Below are positions 1 to 6,884 of a DNA stretch of 64,000 nt, piece after piece. The number at the start of each line of letters is the position of its first letter. Positions within the stretch are counted from its first letter, which is position 1. Where the stretch lies: assembly GCF_000417875.1 (NCBI RefSeq), contig NW_006920897.1, positions 1 to 64,000 of the forward strand. Reading direction: 5' to 3'. This DNA is from Pseudozyma flocculosa PF-1 (Eukaryota; Basidiomycota; Ustilaginomycetes; Ustilaginales; Ustilaginaceae). The translations under genes were made by a program, and so were the position numbers. The notes under the pieces were generated by a model, which did no database searches, was not told where the DNA came from, and saw only the letters and a program-made list of their open reading frames with translations.

Positions 1-170
1 CACCCACCTGGCCCAGCCGGCCAGCCAGCCAGCCGTCAGTCCAGCGCAGCCACCCGCCAGCCTAGTTCAGCCGCCCGGGCCAGCCAGCACCTGCCAGCCA
101 CTCGCCAGCCCAGCCCAGCCAGTCACCCAGTGAGCTGCCAGCCACCGCTGCTTCCGCCCCGCTGCCGCCG

Positions 171-221
171 TCAATCATCGGAGACGCCGGAGGAGACCTC
201 TCCGAAGTCTCCGATGATTGA
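171..221. repeat. 51-bp palindromic hairpin, copy 1
   Basis: TCAATCATCGGAGAC is followed by a short GGAG...CTCC inner stem and then the reverse complement GTCTCCGATGATTGA, making a near-perfect hairpin. The same palindrome sits in the other large elements at 3830-3880 and 4503-4553, so it is a conserved internal part of the element. Confidence 0.85.
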
Positions 222-681
222 GACCACTGATGGCCTTGCTTCCACTCCACCTGCACCTGCACAGCTCACCTTACCGTTGTCTGCTGGTCTGCTGCCGCTC
301 TGGTGAGTTGACTGTTGCTGCTTTGTCCTTCTGCTGCTCTGCCGCGCGCCCTTGCTAACTCCTTTGTTCCCCTCTACTTGCCTGCTCCTCCCTCATCCCC
401 TTGCTTTGCTGCTGCTGCCCTGTCGCTGCCGCTGCTGCCGCCCTGTTGCCGCATGCAACCACCTGCCTTCCTGCTTTCTTGCCCCGCCACCCACCAATGC
501 TGTTGCTGTGCCACCGCACATCAGTGTAACTAGATTTTGCAATACAATGCCGGTAGAATACATACGGCTGTGGGTGCGAGGGAGGGCCTACGGTAAGCAG
601 GCTGTAGGATGCCTACGGCCAAAAATGCCGTAGGTGGCCTACGGCATCCCAGTGCCGTAGGGGATTAACGATCTCCTACGG

Positions 682-886
682 TGACGCGGGCCCGAAGCCT
701 GGGCCACGCCGACCCTGACGCGTTTTCTTCTCTCGGCTGAGACGGCCTTTTTTGCCTGCCAGCTGGCAGAGCTTTTTGCCGCGCGCGCGCACGACCATCT
801 CCCTTCCCTTCCTACCATCATAGTCTCCAGCCAAAAGTGGCCCTCCCATCCATCTCCTGCTTTGCGTGCTTTGTCCGTTTCAACGG
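682..886. mobile_element. Possible 205-bp insertion inside element A
   Basis: Compared with element C (around 4050-4075, read in reverse), element A is interrupted here. C reads CTCCTACGGCACTGCAC without a break. A carries about 205 extra bases flanked by ACGG on both sides (678-681 and 883-886), consistent with a 4-bp target duplication. The ends show only weak inverted similarity (TGACGCGG against TGAAACGG). It has no coding capacity. The alternative is that C lost this segment by deletion between short repeats. Confidence 0.4.
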
Positions 887-951
887 CACTGCACTTTTGT
901 AGATCATCTCTGATTCCCGAAATCGTAGGAAAATTTCTGCCCCTAGCTATG

Positions 952-1462
952 CTTGCTGGCAGCTGGCGGCTGGCGGCTGGCGGCTGGCACTTGGCAGGTG
1001 GCTGGCTGACGGCTGGCTGGGTGGCTGGCTTGGGTGGCTGGCTTGGGTGGCTGGCTGGCGGGTGGTGGCGGCTGGCAGGTGGTGGCAGCTGAGGGCTGGC
1101 GTCAGGTGGTGGTGGTGGTGGGATGGCAGGAGAGACAAATGGGCGGCGGATGGATTTTGCAAAGGGCCAGGTGGCAAAGGGCCGGGTGGCAAAGGGGCCA
1201 ACGTGCGCGCGCAAGGCCTCCTGAGCTGACATAAGCAGAGCCATTTTCTCGGCCGTACAAAGCCTGCGGCTGAAAGCAGCGCAAATGGCCTCCGATTCCT
1301 GGCCGTAGGTGTCTTTTGGCCTTTTTGGGCTGCAGGAGTCCTCCGAAATCCGGCCAAAGGACCACGGCGGCCCAAAAAAGCCAAAGGATACTCCCAAATC
1401 CGGAGTTCAGGGCCAAAGGACCTCTACGGCCCAAATCGTACTTACCTTTGACGCTAGCTATG
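952..1462. mobile_element. Element B: right-hand part of a CATAGCTAG-family element
   Basis: This runs from the end of nested element A through a GGCTGGC-type minisatellite (about 955-1120), a block shared with the other elements (GAGCTGACATAAGCAGA near 1222) and a subterminal array of CCTACGGC/GGCCAAAGGA motifs. It ends at the terminus GACGCTAGCTATG at 1462, followed by ACT (1463-1465) as the presumed target duplication. Its last 20 bases are the exact inverse of the first 20 bases of the element at 2924. The intervening 1463-2923 is therefore bracketed by inverted element ends. The left end is off the window. Confidence 0.75.
955..1120. repeat. GGCTGGC minisatellite core
   Basis: Tandem GGCTGGC/GGCGGCT/TGGGTGGC units of 7-12 bases fill the centre of the element. 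The same unit occurs in the opposite orientation (CCAGCC) at about 3290-3780 and in the same orientation at about 4640-5150. It is the common core of the family. Confidence 0.85.
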
Positions 1463-3515
1463 ACTTCTTGGCGCTTGTCTTCTTTCTGGGAGCCAGCTTG
1501 CTGGTGCCGCTCTCCTTTGCGATCTGAGAGAGCTTGTCGTAGGCCTCAAACAGCGATGCAGCCATGCATGTGTACTCGAGTTGGACCTTCTTGTTGTCCC
1601 TGGCGAGCGTGGCCGAGTCTGTAAGGAAGGCATGGACCTCAAGCAGCTTGTCCAGAGCTCTAACCTTGGCTGTCAAGTTCCTAGGGCCGGTTGAGCAGGG
1701 CTTGCCAAGGAAGGAGCAGTAGTCGCACTTTGACTTCTTGCCTTCTTCGGTCCTTGACTTGCCGGCAAAGTTGAAGCCATTGCTGCGCCTGCAGACGACA
1801 CCGTGCAGTTGGCACTTCTTGCAAGCCGGATCCTGGAGGACAAATATGGGCTCCAATGTGAGCATGGTCTTGGGGAAGTGCGCTTCCAGGCGCCTGTTGT
1901 TGCGCGCATCCGCCGGCAGATGGAAGAAGGAAGGCTACCTCAACAGGATCCTTGCACTTGATGTGCACATGGCCTTTGTGGCCTGCCCTCAACTTGCGTG
2001 GTGTTGGCTTGCGTGCCAGCGTTGAGGAGGCAGGCAGCGGAGCGAGCTTGATCTTGGAAGTGGAGGCAACCGCTTTGCCTTCAGAGGACTGGTAGTCGTC
2101 GTCGTCATCGTCTTGTTCTCCTTCTCCTTCTTCTTCTTCTCCAGAGGACTGGACCTCTTCCTGGTCCTCCTGACTGGCCTCTGAGGCGGGGTCCTCACGC
2201 TTGCTGTTGCCCTCAGACGCGGTGAACTTGGCTTCAGGCTCATGGTAGGGGATTTCCTTGGGGATCTCGACAAGTGGGGAGCGGTTGCAATGCCTAGAGG
2301 ACTGGATGTGCGTCTAGTCCTCTTGATCGTCCTTGACATTGGAGTCCTCACCTTTGCTGGTGGGGTCCACAATGATCTTGCCAGCGCAGATGAGCGCGTC
2401 GAGTTCTGTAGCGGGCTTGAGCAGGTGGGCGCGCTTGCTTCTGCCCTTGCCCTTGCCCTTGCTCTTGGCCTTGGCCTTCCCCTTGTGCTTGCGGACGGGC
2501 TCCTCAGGCGGAGGACTGCTTCTTGCAGCTTCAGGACTCTGGACCGTCCTCTCGACCTCTGTGTTGGCGACTTGGCAGGCAGAGCCGCTGGCCTGGCCCT
2601 GGTCCTGGTCCTCAACGCTGGAGTCGGCTTCTTCCTTGCTTGAGCTGTAGATGTACGCCTGCTTGTGCACCCTGCGTGGCTCTTCCACCTTGCGTTGAAG
2701 TTGCGTCTGGCGCATCTGCTCTTGCACAACTGCAAGTCAGCGTTGGACCTCCTGCTGCTTGTGATGCAGTTGCTCGATCTTGAGCTGGCGTCGCATCTCC
2801 TGGGCCTCGCGCTTCGCCTGCTCTAGTTCGGCGTCCAGCTCCATGTCAATGTCATCCTCGCCTTGGGAGGAGGAGGCATCAACTACTTGCTGGTCAGCGG
2901 GCGTGTTGTGGCTTGCTGGCTCTCATAGCTAGCGTCAAAGGTACCTACGATTTAGGCCGTAGGGGTCCTTCGGCCCTAGACTCGGAATTCGGGAGTGTCC
3001 TTCAGCCTTTTTGGGCTGCCAGAGTCCTTTGGCCGGAAATCGGAGGTCTCCTGCGACTTTTTTGAGCTGCACAGGCTATACGCTTGGGAATTGGCAGGGT
3101 CCCGCGCTGTTTTGCAACGCAGCACTGGTACGGCCGAAAGTACGACTTTTTCTGCTTACGTCAGCTCAGGGGCGCCCTGCTGTTGCGCGCGCGCTGGCCT
3201 GCCACCCGGCCGTTTGCCACCCGGCCCTTTGCCAAAATCCATCCGCCACCCACCTGTCTCTCCTGCCCTCCTACCACCACCACCCAACGCCAGCCGCCAC
3301 CACCCGACGCCAGCTGCCACCACCCACCAGCCAGCCGCCAGCCCTGCCAGCGCCCAGCACAGTCACATGGCCCTGCGACTCACCCAGCCACCCGCCACCC
3401 GCCAGCCACCACCCGCCACCCGCCAGCCACCAGCCAACAGCCAGCCGCCAGCGGGGCCCCACCAGCCAGCAAGATGCCAGCCAGCTCTCAACAAAGCCCA
3501 GCCAGCCGACCGACC

Positions 3516-3556
<41 letters not shown>

Positions 3557-3829
3557 GTCAGTCCAGCGCAGCCATCCGCCTGGCCCAGCCACCCGCCAGC
3601 CGGCCGTCAGCCAGCCGCCAGCCGCCAGTCAGCCGCCAGCCGCCAGCCGCCAGCGAGGCCCAGCAAGGCCCAGCCAGCAAGCCGTCCAGCCACCCGCGCG
3701 GCCCAGCCAGCTGCCAACTCAGCACAGCCGCCTGGCCCAACTGCAAGCTGCCAGCCGGCCCAGCCAGCCACCCGGTGAGCTGCGAGCTGCTGCTGCTCTG
3801 CACCGCTTGCTTCCACCCTGCTGCCCTCT

Positions 3830-3880
3830 TCAATCATTGGAAATGTCAGAGAGGCCCTCTCCGGCATCTCCGATGATTGA
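3830..3880. repeat. 51-bp palindromic hairpin, copy 2
   Basis: The left arm is TCAATCATTGGAAATG and the right arm is CATCTCCGATGATTGA, so the stem has a few mismatches. It belongs to element B' and is equivalent to the hairpins at 171-221 and 4503-4553. Confidence 0.8.
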
Positions 3881-3990
3881 AGGCCTTGCTTCCGCTCCGC
3901 TCTGCTCCGCTCCGCTCCGACTGCCTGCACAGATCACCTTGCCGCTGCCTGCAGGTCTGCTGCCGCTCATGTGAGTTTGCTGTTGCCGAT

Positions 3991-5500
3991 CATAGCTAGG
4001 GGCAGGCTTTGGCCTACAATTTCGGAAATCGGAGATCATCTACAAAAGTGCAGTGCCGTAGGAGATCGTTAATCCCCTACGGCACTGGGATGCCGTAGAC
4101 CACCTACAGCATTTTTGGCTGTAGGCATCCTACGGCCTGCCTACCGTAGGCCCTCCACTGCCGTATGTATTCTATGGACATTGTATTGCAAAATCTAGCT
4201 ACACTGACGTGCGGCGACACAGCGACAGCATTGGTGGGTGGCGGGGCAAGGAGGCAGGAAGGCAGGTGGTTGCGTGCGGCAACAGGGCGGCAGCAGCAGC
4301 GGCGGCAGAGCGTCAGCAGCAAAGCAAGGGGATGAGGGAGGAGCAGGCAAGTAGAGGGGAACAAAGGAGTCAGCAATGGCGTGCAGCAGAGCAGCAGCAA
4401 GCGGAAACAGTCGACTCACCAGAGCAGCAGCAGACCGGCAGGCAACGGCAAGCAAAGGCGAGCTGTGCATGCATGCAGAGCGGAAGCAAGCGGTCAGTGG
4501 TCTCAATCATTGGAGACGCCGGAGAGGGCCTCTCCGACGTCTCCGATGATTGACGGAGGCAGGCAGAAGCGGGCAGAAGCGGTGATGAGGCAGCTGGGCA
4601 GATGCAAGCAGCGAGGCAGCTGCGCTTTGCTGGCAGCAGCGGCAGCTGGCTGGACTGGCAAATGGCGGGCTGGACTGGCGGCTGGCTGGTTGGACTGGCG
4701 GCTCCGGGAAGCTGGCTTGAGCGGCGGCTGGCTGGCTGGCTGGGCCTTGCGGGGTCTCGCTGGCGGCTGACGGCTGCGCTGGACGGTCGGCTGGCTGGCT
4801 GTTGGCTGGCTGGCTGGGCTTGCGGCTTGGGTGGCTGGCTGGCTGGGCCTCTCGCTGGGCCTCGCTGGCTGGCTGGCTGGCTGGCTCGGGTGGCGGCTGA
4901 CTGGGCCTCGCTGGCGGCTGGCGGCTGGCTGGCAGGTGCTGGCTGAGCCGGGCGGCTGGACTAGGCTGGCGGGTGGCTGCGCTGGACTGACGGCTGGCTG
5001 ACGGCTGGCTGGCGGGTGGTGGCGGCTGGCAACTGGCAGCTGGCGGCTGTTGGCTGGCTGGCGGCTGGCTGACGGCTGGCTGGGCTGGGCCAGGCAGGTG
5101 GCGGCTGCGCTGCGCTGAAGGCTGGCAGGTGGCTGGCGGGCGGCTGGCAGGTGGCGTCGTGTGGTGGTGGTTGGAGGGCAGGAGATGGTACGGGCGGGTG
5201 GACGGAATTGGCAAAGGGCCGGGTGGCCGCGCGCGCGCACCAGCAGGCCCCTGAGCTGACGTAAGCAGAAAGGGCCATTTTTCTGCGCAGGGTGGGGTCG
5301 GCCCAGTGCCGTAGGAGGCCTACGGCCAAAAATGACGTAGCTGCCCCTCAGAAAATGGCCGTAGGTAGCCCTACAGCCCCGATTTTCCGGCCGTAGGTGG
5401 CCCTACGGCCATTTTTAGCGTAGATGACCCCCGATTTCCCGATTTTCTGCCGTAGGCTGGCGTACGGCCAAAAACCACCTGCCCTTTGACACTAGCTATG
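3991..5500. mobile_element. Element C: complete CATAGCTAG-family element nested in B' (1510 bp)
   Basis: The left terminus is CATAGCTAGGGGCAGGC and the right terminus, in reverse complement, is CATAGCTAGTGTCAAAGGG. Direct GAT repeats flank it at 3988-3990 and 5501-5503. An unoccupied site supports the insertion. Without C, the B' sequence reads through GTTGCTG...CTTGTTCTTCT into CTCTGCCGCGCGCC, matching the uninterrupted stretch at about 301-360 of the left-hand copy. Clusters of CCGTAGG/CCTACGG palindromes sit just inside both ends (about 4060-4165 and 5310-5465). The interior carries the hairpin (4503-4553) and a GGCTGGC minisatellite. It has no transposase. Confidence 0.88.
4503..4553. repeat. 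51-bp palindromic hairpin, copy 3
   Basis: TCAATCATTGGAGACG pairs with CGTCTCCGATGATTGA around a GGAGAG...CTCTCC inner stem. It is the internal palindrome of element C. Confidence 0.85.
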
Positions 5501-6884
5501 GATCTTGTTCTTCTACCACTCTGCCGCGCGCCGTTGCTGACTCCTTTGCTCCCCTCTACTTGCCTGCTCCTCCCTCACCGCCTTACTTTGCTGCTGACAA
5601 TGCTCTGCCGCTGTTGCTGCTGCCGCTCTGCTGCCACCTTGCTGCTGTTGCTGCTGTCCTTGTAGGTACCGTATCAGTATTGCAATTGAATGGTTGTGCA
5701 GAAGATACGGCTGTGGGGCGTACTGTGCCTACGGTGTGGGAGCGATGCTGTCCTGCGGCCCAGCGGAGCGTAGGGGTCCTACGGCCCAAAGGCTGAAGTG
5801 GTAGACCGGCTGGCTACGGCCCTGGGGTAGCGAAGGAGATCTCCACCTCCCGAGGCCGTAGCTAAATCCTTGCCGCTAGCTATGTCTGGAGGGGCGAGTC
5901 GATGCCGCTTTGACCATCAAGCTGGCTGTTGGCCTCCTGCTGCTCCTCAGACGTCATCCCGACATCTTCTTGCTCTTCCAGAGTGCTGGAGTGGGCTTGA
6001 GGAGACCTTCCAACGCCTTCAGGTGCCTGCAAATGGGCTGATTGGGCAGCGGTGCTTGCTGCGAGCTGCTCGGGTGTGGTGGCGCGCATGGCCTCTTTCA
6101 AAATGGAGGCATGCTTGGAAGCAGCCTGTTTGTCCTTTTTGGCCGTGGCGCGTCCCTCTGCCTCGCCAGTGGCCTCCTCTGGCTGGTTGGTGGTGGTGGT
6201 GTTGTTGTCAGCGCCCTAGTTGGCATTGTCAGTGTTGGTGCTGCTGGCCTGAGTGGATCCAGAGCCCTGGAGCAACGTCTTGGGCTCTTGGTTGCTGCCT
6301 TTGGCCTCTTGTGTTGGCTCCTTGGCCTTCGAGTTGGCCCTGGCGCGCTTGTTGGTGGTGTGGTCGGCGCTGTCCTTGCGCTTGCTTGCGGTCTGCACGA
6401 TCGGCATGACCTGGAGCGTTGTGGCCTTCCTGGCGCGGGTGGACTTGCGCAGCATGGTGTTGGCAGCGTCGGTCATTGTGCTGGCGTTGGTGGTGTAGAT
6501 GACTGGTTGTTGGTGCCGGTGGATGGATGGCAGGTGCTTGCTGTTGGAGGAGCGAGTTGGGAGCAGTATGAGGGTGGAAATGGTGGTAGTGGGAAGGAGA
6601 GTTGGAGGGTGGCGTGGCCATTGCCCTTTGTTGGTCTTGATTGATGCCCTTGGAAAGTTAGCCGTGTGGAGGTAGAGTAAAGGGCGGAAGCGGAAATTGG
6701 GGTCCTGATTGACTTGCCAGAAGTCAATCCTAGAATGGTAAAGGCTTTGATGCAACTGTGGTGATTGAAGCTTGTTTGTAGGTAGGGAAGGAAGATTGAC
6801 GAAGTTTATGGTTTGTTCGTGGGGTAGGTCCGTGCAGGTCACAAAATGACAGTGTATAGCTCGGGGCGGAGGCCCGGCTTATTA

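Larger units (their letters stand above)
1..951. mobile_element. Element A: partial CATAGCTAG-family element (right end), nested in element B
   Basis: The right terminus reads CCCCTAGCTATG and ends at 951, followed by CTT as the presumed target duplication (952-954). The left end lies outside the window. Read in reverse complement, 1-951 matches element C (3991 onward). Shared features are the terminal block with CTACAAAAGTGCAGTGCCG, a CCGTAGG palindrome cluster near 590-670, a GCAAAATCTAG block near 535, a GC-rich pyrimidine block, and a 51-bp hairpin at 171-221. A 205-bp stretch (682-886) has no counterpart in C. I see no transposase or credible coding region. Being a nested member of the family is inferred from the terminus and from the match to C. 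Confidence 0.7.
2924..5884. mobile_element. Element B': complete CATAGCTAG-family element with a nested element (2961 bp)
   Basis: The left terminus is CATAGCTAGCGTCAAAGG and the right terminus, in reverse complement, is CATAGCTAGCGGCAAGGA. The element is bracketed by direct repeats TCT (2921-2923 and 5885-5887). Without the nested element C (3991-5500) it is about 1.45 kb. Its order is: terminus, subterminal CCTACGG/CCTTTGGCC motifs, a CTTACGTCAGCTCAGG block, a CCAGCC minisatellite, the 51-bp hairpin, a TGCTCCTCCCTC pyrimidine block, a second CCGTAGG cluster, terminus. This order is the inverse of element B plus its interior. There is no coding capacity; the proline- or glycine-rich open frames are translations of the minisatellite. 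Subterminal motif arrays with a 3-bp duplication resemble CACTA (CMC/EnSpm) elements, although the end is CATAG rather than CACTA. Confidence 0.85.
1463..6475 (-). pseudogene. Decayed coiled-coil / zinc-cluster protein gene, interrupted by element B'
   Basis: On the minus strand a coding region begins near 6475 (MTDAANTMLRKSTRARK) and runs to 5885, where element B' (2924-5884) interrupts it. It resumes at 2923 and ends at 1463. Removing B' and one TCT copy rejoins the host. The reading then shows a charged Gln/Glu-rich coiled coil (about 2890-2660), a Lys-rich basic stretch (about 2480-2430), an acidic run and a paired-cysteine module near 1825-1690 (CKKCQLHGVVC, then CDYCSFLGKPC), followed by a helical tail. 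Stops at about 6217 and 2736, and frame changes, show decay. The final Ser codon runs straight into a TAG supplied by the terminus of element B, so the true C-terminus is lost. The cysteine module recalls fungal Zn2Cys6-like repeats, but I do not recognise a named family. It lies just downstream of the copia pol remnant and could be its cargo or a separate repeat gene. Confidence 0.6.

Noticed and set aside
3011..3974. Three overlapping plus-strand open frames rich in Pro, Ser, Gln and Ala
   Set aside because: All are translations of the CCAGCC minisatellite inside element B'. They overlap in every frame and have no non-repeat sequence in common with proteins.
1..5500. Regularly spaced short repeats considered as a CRISPR-like array
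   Set aside because: The repeats are tandem minisatellites and palindromic subterminal motifs without unique spacers, in a eukaryotic context with no cas genes.
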